This document shows, piece after piece, positions 11,106-21,543 of a DNA stretch of 64,000 nucleotides. This DNA comes from Eleusine coracana subsp. coracana (Eukaryota; Streptophyta; Magnoliopsida; Poales; Poaceae), in contig CM064430.1 in assembly GCA_032690845.1 (NCBI GenBank), positions 6,186,949-6,250,948 on the forward strand, given 5' to 3'. The notes under the pieces were generated by a model. That model did no database searches. It was not told the origin of the DNA and saw only the letters and a program-made list of their open reading frames with translations. Position 1 is the stretch's first letter, and each line of letters begins with the position of its first letter. A program made the translations under genes and the position numbers.

Positions 11106-11894
11106 GATAGCGCGCTCATCCTTTTTCTTAGAAATAATAAAGACATATTTGCATGGAAACCCTCTGATATGCCGGGTGTTCCAAGGGAAAAGGCTGAGCA
11201 CAAACTTCACGTTTGAGAAAACACCAGGCCTGTAAGGCAGCAACTTAGATGATTTTCATAGGACCGAAAGGATGCGATTAGAAAAGAAATCGGCTGACTA
11301 TTGGCAGCCGGTTTTATCAAAGAAGTCTTCCACCCCGACTGGTTAGCCAACCCAGTCTTGGTGCGAAAGAAGAATAAGGAGTGGTGGATGTGTGTGGAGT
11401 ACACCGGCCTTAACTAGGCCTGCCCCAAAGATCCATTCACCCTCCCACGCATTGATCTGGTGGTCGATTCAACAGCTAGATGCGCCTTGTTGTGCTTCTT
11501 AGATGCCTACTCAGGGTACCATTAGATTCCCCTAAATCAATCCGACCAGCTTAAAACTTCGTTCATCACATCATTCGGGGCTTTCTGCTACACAATGATG
11601 CCTTTCAGTCTGAAAAACACTGGTGCCACCTACCAGCGAACCATGCAACTATGCCTGGATAGCCAAATACGAAGAAATGTCGAAGCTTACATGGATGATG
11701 TGGTAGTCAAATATCGGCTCTCTTCCGACTTGATATCAGATTTGGGCGAAACATTCGGTAACCTTCGCAAATACAATATGAAGCTTAATCCGGAAAAATG
11801 TGTCTTCGGTATCCCATCGGGAAAATTACTCGGCTTTCTGGTATCACATCGAGAGATCGAAGCAAATCCAGAAAAAGTGAATGCCATATTGTGA
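11106..11894 (+). pseudogene. Gypsy-2 reverse transcriptase
   Basis: Same frame as the protease. Motifs in order: KDIFAWKPSDMPGVP, AAGFIKEVFHPDWLANPVLV, WWMCVEYTGLN, FLDAYSGYH, MPFSLKNTGATYQR, the catalytic AYMDDVVVK box (YMDD at 11688-11699), LNPEKCVFGIPSGKLLGF. The catalytic aspartates are still present. At least six stops interrupt 11105-11535, and the frame ends at 11894. It would copy element RNA to DNA inside cytoplasmic particles. Confidence 0.92.
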
Positions 11895-12486
11895 ATGGGG
11901 CCCCTGCATTCGCAAATGGACATTCAGAAAAGCAAACAAGTTGTATGGCAGTGCTCAGTCAGTTCGTATCACAACTCGGCATCCGAGGATTACCCTTTTT
12001 CCGGCTACTCCAGAAACAAGAATCATTCATTTAAAATGCTGATGCACAGAAAGCTTTGGATGACTTTAAGGGTTACATTAGTGGTCCTCTGGTGCTAACC
12101 CCCCCCCCCCCCCCCCAGAGCCAAAGAAACCTTTGCAGGTGTACATCTCTGCAACCATACACATGGTCAGCACGGTGCTGGCGGTGGAGCGGGCGGAAGA
12201 TGGCAAGGCTCAAAAGGTGCAACAGCCGGTTTATTTTGTTTGTGAAGTTTTATCGGAATCCAAGGTACGGTATTTTCAGCTTCAGAAGTTAGTTTATGCA
12301 TTATTGATGACATCTAGGAAGTTGAAGCATTACTTTGAGGATCACCCAATTGAGGTTCGTACATCATTCGGGTTGGGAGAATTGCTCCACAACCGAGAAG
12401 CAACCGGAAAAATAACCAAGTGGGCCATCGAGCTTGGATCATATGATATCACCTTCAAACCTTGAGACGCGATCAAAGGTCAGGCT
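11895..12486 (+). pseudogene. Gypsy-2 connection and first RNase H region, with 18-base C run
   Basis: The frame is lost between 11894 and about 12120. 12099-12116 is a run of 18 C, a likely slippage site and a natural explanation for part of the frame change. From 12133 the translation is recognisable again (VYISATIHMVSTVLAVERAE, KLVYALLMTSRKLKHYFEDH, LGSYDITFKP), the RNase H linked to reverse transcriptase. That enzyme removes the RNA strand during reverse transcription. A stop (12463-12465) precedes the next domain. Confidence 0.8.
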
Positions 12487-13590
12487 TTGTCCGACTTTGT
12501 CACCGAGTGGACAGAATGTGAATTACCACCCACACTGCAAGAACTAAGCTATTGGACAATGGCGTTTGATGGTTCCTTACAACTGGAAGGTGCCAAAGCA
12601 GGAATCGTACTGACATCCCCTGACAGAGCTAAGTTGCGGTATGTTCTCCGAATGCATTTCCGCGTGTCTAATAAAGCCACAGAGTACGAAGCATTATTAC
12701 ATGGACTTCGGATAGTTGTGTCACTCGGCGTCCAAAGAATAAGCGTCTCTGGTGATTTGGCATTAGTGATCAATCAAGTCACAAAGGAGTGGCATTGTTT
12801 CCATGAGAGCATGACAACTTACTGCACTGAAGTTTGGAAGCTAGAAAACAAGTTTGATGGCATCGAGTACAAACATGTCCTACGCAAGTATAACGAAGAA
12901 GCGGATGAACTGGCCAAGCTTGGGTCCAGTAGATCTAGAATATCTGATAGAGTATTCCTCGATGATTTACATAAGCCATCTGTAGTACGCCAGCAAACTG
13001 TGGGGCAATTGGTACCAAAGGAAGGAGAAACATCTCAAGTAGCTGTCATCGAAGTAGATTGGTGCACTCCATTCATTGAGTATTTAGACCGCGGCACGTT
13101 ACTGACCGACAAAGAGGAAACCCTCCGTGTCATTCGTAAGTCCCGGTCATATTGCATAGTTGATCATCTCCTGTACAGGCAAAGTCCACATGGGATACTG
13201 ATGAAATGTTTGTCACAAGATGAGGGCATAACTATATTAAGGGACATTCACGCCGGCATATGCGGGAATCACGCAGGCCCATCTACGATTGCGGCCAAAG
13301 CAATGAGGCAAGGATTTTATTGGCCGACTGCTTGTGCTGATGCAAAGGATATTGTCCAGAAGTGCGAAGGCTGTCAGTTCTTTGCCCACCAGATGCACGT
13401 ACCTGCCATTGAGCTTCAAAATATTCCCATAACTTGGCCGTTTTCAGTATGGGGTTTGGATATTGTTGGACCCTTCATGAAGGCTCAAGGGGGTTTCACT
13501 CATCTATTCATGGTGGTAGACAAATTTTCTAAATGGATTGAAGCAAAACAGTTGGTAAGATCTCGGCAAAGAAATCCATTGAGTTCATGA
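12487..13590 (+). pseudogene. Gypsy-2 second (archaeal-type) RNase H plus integrase zinc-binding domain
   Basis: This is the longest open stretch of the element (367 codons). WTMAFDGSLQLEGAKAGIVL, ATEYEALLHGLRI, VSGDLALVINQVTKEW and YNEEADELAKLGS make the additional RNase H with its acidic residues in place (D, E, D, D). An extra RNase H between RNase H and integrase defines Tat-lineage gypsy elements. The C-terminal third is the integrase HHCC domain (HAGICGNH ... CEGCQFF) and the start of the core (WGLDIVGPF, MVVDKFSKWIEA). A frameshift near 13560 ends it. Confidence 0.9.
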
Positions 13591-14033
13591 CTGACATAGT
13601 CACTCGGTTCGGTGCCCTGAACAAGATCATCATTAACAACGGCAGTCAATTCACGGCAGAAGAGTTTAAAGATTTTGCGGGCCGAGTGGGCTTCAAGATC
13701 GGCCATGCTTCGGCCGCCCATCCACAAAGTAATGGCCAGGTCGAGAGGGCAAATGGCCTTCTGCTTTCTAGAATTAAACTTCACATATTTGATCGATTGG
13801 AAAAATATGCTCGACGTTGGGTTCGAGAGTTACCGTCGGTATTATGGGGTCTTAGAACCAATGTCAGTTGTGCCACGGGATACTCCCCTTTCTCTTTGGT
13901 TTATGGTTCAGAAGCAATGTTTCCAACCGAGGTGTTATTCGCCTCTCCGCGCGTGGCAGCATATGAAGAACATATATCCAATAGCATTACCATGGTTCAT
14001 ATCGATTATCGGGAGTATTATTTAGAAGGCTGA
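13587..14033 (+). pseudogene. Gypsy-2 integrase core, C-terminal half
   Basis: It continues the integrase after a small frameshift (MTDIVTRFG). The core reads IIINNGSQF, where the second catalytic aspartate has become asparagine, and HPQSNGQVERANGL, where the catalytic glutamate is kept. LPSVLWGLRT and YSPFSLVYGSEAMFPTEV follow. Integrase joins the DNA copy to the host genome. The D-to-N change and the frameshift would abolish that. The protein stops at 14033 before the usual C-terminal domain. Confidence 0.88.
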
Positions 14034-14213
14034 CATGAGTTGTGTATTGGTTGTGAGTGTTTAACACGAGTTCATACAATACACTAACGAAGCAGCGCGA
14101 CCCAAGAATTCATTACAATACTGGTAATGAATCTAGACTTTGGTGGTCTACTGAAATCAGTTTTAATATAGCATTACCAGAGAAACACAATACCCAGCAG
14201 ATTGTTACAGAAC

Positions 14214-15445
14214 TTACACCCTTGGTAAGGGATCTAATTCTATCTGGTCTGCTAATACATGAGCAGTTTTTTGTGCATCAGCCACAAGGGCTTCACATTG
14301 CTCGTCGGTAAGGTCTTCATGGAAACCTTCAGCGACCACATCTAAATCTATGTTGGGACTGTGAGATTTCGCTATAGCTAGAACTTGAGCACCGGCTAGT
14401 TCTGCAACATGTCGAGCATGCTCTTTCACTCGCCTCGGAGCTTCTTGTAATCGCGTGAGTAGATCTCTACACCATGGTGGTTTTTCCTCCGGCAAGATGT
14501 ATTGGGCGATCAATTCAGCATTCTTTTGCACAGCTACAAGAGACCATCGAAGGTTTTCATCACCTTCAATAAATTTCTTCTATAAAAGCTCGTAGGATCT
14601 TTTTGATCCGACAGAAGCCTAATAATCACATAGGTCCAAGCACATATGAACTCAGCAATAAAGGCATCATGAGAACACAAATTACCTCTTAGGCGCTTCT
14701 TAGCTTCCGATTTTTCAGCCTCGAGCATAGCAAACTTTGCCTTATACTCTTCCTTGAGTTTTTCAACCTCTTTGAAGGAATTTTGGAACTTATTCAGCTC
14801 ATCTATGGCCTTTTTGAAAATGCTTTCGGCTTTGGCTAGCTGGGTCTCTAGCTTGGTGCTCCTTTCCCTTTGGGCATTTATCGTTTCTTCAGCCTCTGTT
14901 ATTTATAAAAGGATCAGTCGGTAGCAAAGAGTTATTATGAATACAAGAATACAAGTCTGTACCTTCTATCCTCTTTTTCCAGTGGGCTTGAGATTCTTGC
15001 ATAGTTTTGAAACCATCCTTTAGCTTTTCAAATTGATTTTTAACTTCTTTCGAGTCCTAGAGCTACTTTTTTAAACCCTTATTTTCACTCTTTAAGGCCT
15101 CAACAGCCTGGGAAGATGACTCCAGTTCTTTTATGCGGCCATGGAATTTTGTAATTTCTACGGCCAAGATGGTATCCTCTTTACGTTTCAGCATTAGCTC
15201 TTGCGATACCTCTATAAGGGAGAGGTCAAATAATTGGGGCCAGCAAATACAATGTATGGTGCAGAATTTACAGGTTCCGTACCTTGTAGCTTAAACTGAA
15301 GTTCATCCACCCAGGATGAGCAGGCCTTAAGTTCAGTTGATAGGTGACCGACTTCAAGCCTTTCTTTTGCAAGTTGATCCTCTAAGTCCACGACTTTGGC
15401 ACAATGTCTCTCAGCAAGTTGCAAGAGTTTGCTTTTGTTGGTCAT
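14214..15445 (-). pseudogene. Antisense gene in Gypsy-2, C-terminal coiled-coil part
   Basis: Minus-strand ORFs 15445-15212 (KLLQLAERHCAKVVDLEDQL, AKERLEVGHLSTELKACSSW), 14728-14534 (MLEAEKSEAKKRLRGN, FICAWTYVIIRLLSD) and 14531-14214 (LLTRLQEAPRRVKEHARHVA, EGFHEDLTDEQCEALVADAQ) are rich in heptad-like L/A/E/K patterns, suggesting coiled coil. Frame changes and stops between them mean it is broken or spliced. The three antisense parts together span about 3.2 kb, roughly the whole gap between integrase and the minisatellite. Confidence 0.5.
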
Positions 15446-15505
15446 GTGGGATTTCAGAGCCTACAATAGCATAAGGATAATGATGTGTTGATTAGGCAAA
15501 TATAT

Positions 15506-16507
15506 TTAATTTTCTAAAGAAGGAAAATATATATGGAATGAATGGAACACCTTTTTGGTGTATTCCTCGAAGGTATTTAACTCGGCTTGCTCCGCCGACT
15601 CATCAAACCCTACCACTGCAAATTTACCAATGTGATATACAAACCTGGCAGGTGGAGTCTCTTTTAGAACACCCTCTTTCACCACTCGGTGAATGGGAGT
15701 CGGCGTGATGTTTTCTTCCGAACCAATAGGATATTCGTATGCAGGTTCTGGCATCCTGTCAAAAATCAAAGATGGTTCTTCAGGTTCTGGGGAGGCATGA
15801 GTACCAGCAGCTGTGGACATTTCAGGAATGTTTAGGTCCAGCACAGTTGAGGCTTTGGAATGGCTGGCCTCTTGTTGAGTAGATTTGGGAGCATTCTTCG
15901 GATCACTCGGTTCCTTTGCCGAGTGATCTGGAACAAAATTTTTATGATGTCTGGTCAGTCGGAGCAGCCTGGTCCTTTTCAGGAGCTGAGCTTTGTGGTG
16001 GGGCTTCCTGAGATGATGATGTCCCTGACGACCTATCAAGCAAATAATATTTACACGAACTGCCACTACAAAACTAGGAATCATGATTATTTTGATTTGG
16101 TTACCTTGAGTGGCGTTTGAATTTCAAGCTGACACCTTGGGCAGGGGGCTAGTTGGTCTTGGATTATCTGTTATGCCAATGGTCTATTCAGCTATGCCTT
16201 CCTTGCTTGATTGTTCACTCGGACGACCTTGTTCTTTTACAAGCTCTGCCTTATTGTCTTCTTTCATAACCCGCTGAGTGGTGGAAGTCTTTTCTGAAGC
16301 CTTTTTCTTTGCTTCTTCTTGAAGTCTAGCTATTCTTTCAGCTAGAGATTCTTCTTCGTCTGAATCCTCAATGTGTGCTTTGCAACTCTTGGGGGCTGGT
16401 GGTTGACTGGGTGGTTTTACTCGAGGCATCGGAGGCAATATCGGATTGGATAAATAAACATCAAGGTTTTGTAATATGAATGATATATTAATCTCTGTTG
16501 AAGACAA
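15506..16507 (-). pseudogene. Antisense gene in Gypsy-2, middle low-complexity part
   Basis: Minus-strand ORFs 16507-16184 (PPMPRVKPPSQPPAPKSCKA, then DSDEEESLAERIARLQEEAK) and 16084-15506 (STVLDLNIPEMSTAAG ... EYPIGSEENITPTPIHRVVK ... ARFVYHIGKFAVVGFDESAE). The composition is proline-rich, then acidic, then lysine/glutamate-rich. This fits the disordered middle of antisense retroelement proteins. The exon structure cannot be settled by eye. Confidence 0.45.
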
Positions 16508-16739
16508 AGTACACAGTCTTCATTATAGAAGATAAGAATGAATAACTTACCGAACTCCAGTCTGTTTTGGAATGATGTCTGCATTTGGCGTTCCCTGAAG
16601 TCCAACCAAGTAGCGAGGAAAATATGTTCTCCAACCGCAAAGTCAATTCTATTTCTGATAATTTTTCTGGCACCTCCATCATGGGATCTTAACCCATTTG
16701 AAATTTCCATCCTGGAATATGTCTTTTGTTAATAGGTTG

Positions 16740-17421
16740 CACATGGCGATGTATGAAGTTGGTGGCAACGTGGACACCGTTGTAACCCTTTGACTTCAGA
16801 AATGCAATATGCTCCAGTATGGCATCAACGTGAGCTTTTTTATTAGGATCTATTTTCGCTAACCACTCGGGTCATGGTTTGGGGGTTTCGGCTATGGTCT
16901 CTGACAGAGGCGAAGCGTGGTTTCCATGATAGAACCAGTCAGCATGCCAACCTTTGTTTCTGGAGGGAAGTGGCACTTTAATGTATTTCGATTTATTCCT
17001 CAGTCGGAATCCAGCCCCTCCTATGACACTATTGTTGTTTGATTTCAAAACAAACAACTCTTTGAAAGTATCAAAATGTGGATATATCCCCCAAGAATAC
17101 CTCGCACTGATGGATAAAAATGGCAATATGTAATATGGAGTTTGGGTTTAGATTGACGAGGTTTATGCCATAAAAAAAAGGCAGACCTCAAAAGAAATCG
17201 CAACAAGGGATCCTAAATCCACGGTAGAAAAAGGAGGAAAAAACAGTGATCTGATCGATCGGAGGTTGGGGAAATCTCTGACCTATAGCTTTGATCCATC
17301 CTCCGGTTTGTTGATCCTGCAGCACTCCGACAATCACCAGCCTATTGATTTTTTCTGAGTCCATGGCCGAAGCAAGGAACTCTTTGATGGCGGCGGGGAT
17401 GTCGAAGATTGCTTCTTCCAC
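16740..17421 (-). pseudogene. Antisense gene in Gypsy-2, N-terminal conserved part
   Basis: Read on the minus strand between integrase and 3' LTR. ORFs at 17421-17188 (MEEAIFDIPAAIKEFLASA) and 17126-16872 hold VIGGAGFRLRNKSKYIKVPL and NKGWHADWFYHGNHASPL. The frame continues past one stop into PEWLAKIDPNKKAHVDAILE and HVQPINKR. This combination is what I know from antisense proteins of grass gypsy elements (the 'putative gypsy type transposon' domain); it was recognised from memory, not searched. Intron-like gaps and one stop interrupt it. The function of such antisense proteins is unknown. Confidence 0.65.
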
Positions 17422-17759
17422 GCCCTTTTCGGGAGAAGATTGTTTCTGGTATTGATGTTTGGTGCTTTGGCGGGTTCATTTCATGGCCATCGCTCTTGGT
17501 TTGTAGGAGTGGAAAGTGGTCGCGCGGAGCTTTTGGGTGGAAATGGAGGCTCGAGATCTAGGGTTTGAATGCACGAGACGGCGCTGGTTGCGAAATAAAG
17601 ACAAAGGGATGCCACTGTTTTGGTGGCACTTTTATAAGGGAAGGATAACCTAACAGGTCGTGGGTTCTCATAACCCGTTAACAGTGAATCGGTAAGTGCA
17701 TTTATTGTGCTATTGAGAATCATTTTCAGTGTTAACCTTGGACGCTGTGGGTCTCGATG

Positions 17760-18090
17760 TTAGTAATAAATCCCTTGGATTGTTACAGCATTGATTTTGG
17801 AAACTGAAAATTTTGTACCTTGTGATAAATCACTCGAATCGTTACGGTTTCTTCCTTGGAAGTTGTACCGTTTGAGTTTTCGCAATAAATCACTCAGATT
17901 GTTATAGTTTCTACCTTGGAAGTTGTACCTTTCGAGTTTTCACAATAAATCACTCGGATTGTTATGGTTTCAACCTTGGAAGTTGTACCTTTTGAGTTTT
18001 CGCAATAAATCACTCGGATTTGTTATGGTTTCACTCTGGGAGGTTGTACCTTTCAAGTTTTTGCAATAAATCACTCGGATTGTTTCAGCA
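17760..18090 (+). repeat. ~60-bp minisatellite in Gypsy-2 3' region
   Basis: AATAAATCACTCGGATTGTT or close variants begin at about 17822, 17881, 17941, 18001 and 18062, a period of 60-61 bp. Diverged units occur at 17764 and 18171. Each unit also carries TTGGAAGTTGTACC. Tandem repeats upstream of the 3' LTR are known in several Tat-lineage elements. Confidence 0.9.
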
Positions 18091-18589
18091 CCAATATTAG
18101 GGGCTGTATTTTTTGTTCAAATACCCCAATTGATACATCACCAATCTTGGGGGCTATGGAAATTGAATTTCGTGATAAATCACTCAGATGGAGGTAGTAT
18201 CAATACTGGGATTGTAGTTTATAAATTGATGATGCATCATTCGGCTTATGATGGCAATTTATCTAATGACTATATAATCGAGCTTTGAGGGTGATTACGC
18301 AAAGTGGAAGACTCGGATATTATTATGTTTAAGCTCATTAGATATTTTCTTCAAAATGATCTTTTGAGCTGGGGAGTATGATTGAATCTGGATATCGGAT
18401 ATTTATTTTTCAAGAACTCACTAGTTGCTTCGGTAAAGACTCAACACCTTCTGAGTTGGGGGCTATACTCATAGAGTATGCCTTTTTTCAGACGTCCATG
18501 AAGAAAAGTTATCAACTACAACAAAAGAAACACTTTCCAATTTCAAAAGATGTCAAGATGAATCAAGGCGATGTTTCAAGATTGAAAGT

Positions 18590-18602
18590 TCTTGGGGGCT
18601 AC
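18590..18602 (+). other. Gypsy-2 polypurine tract region
   Basis: TCTTGGGGGCTAC precedes the 3' LTR's TG. A G-run here is the expected plus-strand primer position, though it is short and contains pyrimidines. The motif TTGGGGGCTA recurs upstream (near 18148 and 18470) without an LTR. Confidence 0.5.
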
Positions 18603-19013
18603 TGTGGGACATATGTACCCGGGATACCTAACCACTCGGCTATATGGCCGAGTGGGCCGGGGGCTTGGCTATGATGCATTTGGCCCAGGAGATATTTACT
18701 TAGATATTTGTTTGAGTAAGCAGCAAGCTAGGTTAGCAGATATGGGTAGGATCTGTTGTAACTGACTAGAAGATTACCATGTAAGCATCTGCCCTTCAGA
18801 TATATAAGAAGGGCAGAGGGCTTTTGGCAAGGCACAGACTCGTATTGGAACCCTAGTTCCGGTGCGAACCCTAGCTATACAGAAACACCAAACAAAACGT
18901 AGGGTTGTTATCCTCCTGGAGGCCCGAACCTGTATAAACCCTGTGTCCTGTGTCCATCGATATTTCATACTCATACGCATACCTAGATCTACTATCGAGA
19001 ATATCTCTCGATA
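18603..19013 (+). repeat. Gypsy-2 3' LTR
   Basis: TGTGGGACATATGTACCC to ...ATCTCTCGATA, 411 bp. The terminal CA has mutated to TA. It aligns without length change to the 5' LTR. Confidence 0.95.
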
Positions 19014-19018
19014 AGTTG
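19014..19018 (+). repeat. Target site duplication, right (AGTTG)
   Basis: Partner of AGCTG at 7652-7656. The Gypsy-1 reverse transcriptase resumes immediately after it. Confidence 0.9.
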
Positions 19019-19780
19019 ATGCAGCAGCAGGGCATAAGATTGTTAGTTTTTTGGATAGTAACGCTGGTTATAATCAGATTTTCATGGCAGAAGAAGATAT
19101 ACCAAAGACTACTTTCAGGAGTCCAAGAGCGATTGGGTTGTACAAATGGGTGGTTATGACATTTGGATTAAACAATGCTGGAGCCACGTATCAGAGGACC
19201 ATGAATTACATTTTCCATGATTTGATCAGCAGGTTAGTGGAAATTTATATTGATGATGTGGTGGTTAAATCTAAGAAGATAGTAGATCATATAGCCGATT
19301 TGCAGAAAGTACTTGATAGGACCAGGAAGTATGGCTTGAAGATGAATCCAAAGAAGTATACTTTTGGTGTATCGGCTGGTCAGTTTCTCGGTTTTATTGT
19401 GCATGAAAGGGGAATTGAAATTGGACCAAAGAGCATGAAAGCTATTAATGATATCGAGCCATCGGTCAACAAGACAGAGTTCCAATCTTTGATCGGCAAA
19501 GTAAATTCCATCAGGAGGTTTATTTCAAATCTGTCTAGGAAGCTCGATGTGCTTACCCCGTTATTGAAATTAAAGATGAATCAGAGGTTCGTGTGGGAGG
19601 TGGAACACCAGAAAGCTTTGGACGATATCAAGAAGTATTTGGTTTCCCCGCCTGTGTTGGTGCCACCAAGAGAAGGATTACCTTTCAGGCTCTATCTTGT
19701 GGCTAATAAGAAGTCGATTGGGTCAATTTTAATTCAAGAACAAGATGGGAAGAAAGGGTTGTATTTTACTTAAGTCAGAA
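19019..19780 (+). pseudogene. Gypsy-1 reverse transcriptase, C-terminal part (right of insertion)
   Basis: VSFLDSNAGYNQIFMAEEDI, MTFGLNNAGATYQRTMNYIF, the catalytic box IYIDDVVVKS (YIDD at 19246-19257), MNPKKYTFGVSAGQFLGFIV and IGKVNSIRRFISNLS follow the usual order. The open frame runs 19051-19773. The acidic catalytic pair is retained. Combined with 7250-7656 this is one reverse transcriptase gene cut in two by Gypsy-2. Confidence 0.92.
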
Positions 19781-20070
19781 ATTGATTGATGCTCAGACCA
19801 GGTACACGGAGATTGAGAAGCTGTGTTTATGTTTATATTTTTCATGTGTGAAGTTGAGGCATTATCTGTTATCGACTGAGTGTGTGGTGGTTTGCAAAGC
19901 CGATGTCATCAAATATATGCTATCGGCTCCTATTTTAAAAGGAAGAATTGGTGGATACTTGCTTTGGCCGAATATGATCTTACTTATGAATCTGCTAAAG
20001 CTATTAAAGGTCAAGTTCTGGCTGATTTGGTTGTTGAGCATTGCGGATCCGAACTATTGATGGTGGAGCC
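19781..20070 (+). pseudogene. Gypsy-1 first RNase H remnant
   Basis: After RLYLVANKKSIGSILIQEQD (19690-19749) the frame shifts and continues as MIDAQTRYTEIEKLCLCLYF and VKLRHYLLSTECVVVCKADV, the RNase H attached to gypsy reverse transcriptase. At least two frameshifts occur before the next domain (near 19771 and 19980). Confidence 0.8.
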
Positions 20071-20441
20071 AGTGTCGTGGTTATTGTTCTTTCATGGTTC
20101 TGTTTGCAAGAATGGATGTGGTATCGGGCTCGTGATCATATCGCCTCGGGGGGCAAGATCTGAGTTTGCATTTGCTGTTGAGGTATTGACCAATAATCAA
20201 GTTGAATATAAAGTTGTGCTTAAGGAATTGCAGGTATTCAAGGAAGCTGGAGTTGATTGTGTTGAAATTGTGAGAAATTCATTACTAGTGCTCGAGAAGT
20301 TAGCAGGAGAATTTGAATGCAAGGATGATATATTGAGAATATTTTATGTCGAGTGTCAAGACGTGTTGCAATACTTCAAGACAATGAGATTCAAGCATGT
20401 CCCAAGAGAACAAAATATGGAAGCAAATGATCTAGCATAAA
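20071..20441 (+). pseudogene. Gypsy-1 second (archaeal-type) RNase H, catalytically changed
   Basis: LLFFHGSVCKNGCGIGLVII, TNNQVEYKVVLKELQVFKEA and CVEIVRNSLLVLEKLAGEFE match the additional RNase H of Tat elements. Compared with Gypsy-2, the first aspartate (FDGS) is histidine and the GDS/GDL aspartate is asparagine, so two acidic active-site residues are lost. HVPREQNMEANDLA closes the domain, followed by a stop at 20438. Confidence 0.85.
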
Positions 20442-20458
20442 AGGCATGGGGTTATTAC

Positions 20459-21543
20459 TTGAACACCACTAGAATTATTGTCGATGTAGCTGATGTTGAT
20501 GAGGATTGGAGAGTTGAAATTGTACAATATCTTAAGGACCCGAATCAACGGACTCCTCAAAAAGTTCGATATATGGCCTTGAGGTATGTTTTATTAGAAG
20601 ATAAGCTCTATTATCGGACGACTGATGGTGTATTGCTGAGATGTTTAAATCAAGAAGAGGCCAAAGTTGTTATGTGCGAAGTACACAAAGGAATATGCGG
20701 TATGCATCAGTCTGCCCATAAGATGAGATGGTTGCTTAAGAGGACTGGATATTATTGGCCAATACAGAGAGCACCGGCATCGGCTATGAATCCGATCATT
20801 AAGCCGTGGCCTTTTAGGGGCTGGGGTATGGATATGATTGGTCAAATTTATCCAGCATCAAGCAAAGGTCATAAATATATTCTTACAGCTACAGATTACT
20901 TCACGAAGTGGGTTGAAGTCGTGCCTATGAAGAATGTTACTACTAGTGATGTGATCAACTTTGTGAAGGAGCATATTATATACAGATTTGGTGTACCGCA
21001 GACTATTACCACTGACTAGGACTCTGTATTCACTTCAGAAGAATTTTAAAGTTTTGCTGATAGTATGGGAATCAAGGTTTTGAATTCATCACTCTATTAT
21101 GCTCAAGGCAATGGTCAAGCAGAAGCATCTAACAAGAGTTTGATTAAGTTGATTAAGAGGAAGATAGATGAACAACCTAAGAAGTGGCATACGACATTGG
21201 CTGAATCGTTTTGGGCGTACGGGATGGCTTGTCATGGGTCGATTAAAGTGCCACCTTATCAGTTAGTTTATGGGCATGAAGCGGTTTTACCATGGGAAAC
21301 AAATCTAGGGTCTAGAAGGACGAAGATGCAAGATCAGTTAATAGTCGATGATTATAGGCAAGTTATACTAAATGAATTGGAAGATGTAGCATAACATCGG
21401 ATGAAAGCCCTGGAGAAGACTCAAGAAAATAAAGCCCGTGTGTCTAGGTTTTATAACAAAAAGGTGGTACCCAAGAGTTTTTTAGAAGGGGATCTTGTCT
21501 GGAAGTTAATTATGCCTATCGGCTCTAGAGAAGATTCAAAGTG
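20459..21543 (+). pseudogene. Gypsy-1 integrase, zinc finger partly deleted
   Basis: The open frame 20459-21019 holds HKGICGMHQSAHKMRWLLKR and YYWPIQRAPASAMNPIIKPW, then WGMDMIGQI, TATDYFTKWVEVVPM and GVPQTITTD before a stop. Between YYWP and the RAPAS linker the CxxC part of the HHCC finger is absent, consistent with an in-frame deletion of about 20 residues. 21065-21394 keeps YYAQGNGQAEASNKSLIKL (catalytic E) and LPWETNLGSRR. 21395-21543 holds a C-terminal LVWKLIMPIG block. It cannot be active. Confidence 0.88.

Larger units (their letters stand above)
7657..19013 (+). mobile_element. Gypsy-2: full-length but decayed Ty3/gypsy (Tat/Retand-type) element nested in Gypsy-1
   Basis: It is 11,357 bp with two LTRs of 411 bp each, which differ at about 28 positions by eye (near 7%). 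The primer site, gag, protease, reverse transcriptase, RNase H, second RNase H, integrase, a 3' region with antisense ORFs and a minisatellite, and a polypurine tract lie in that order. At a commonly used grass LTR rate of 1.3e-8 per site per year, 7% suggests roughly 2-3 million years since insertion. That date is inference and depends on the rate. Stops are many but frameshifts few. Confidence 0.95.

Noticed and set aside
17740..18602. Repeated AATAAATCACTCGG units considered as a CRISPR-like array
   Set aside because: Units are contiguous 60-61 bp tandem repeats without unique spacers and lie in a plant retrotransposon.
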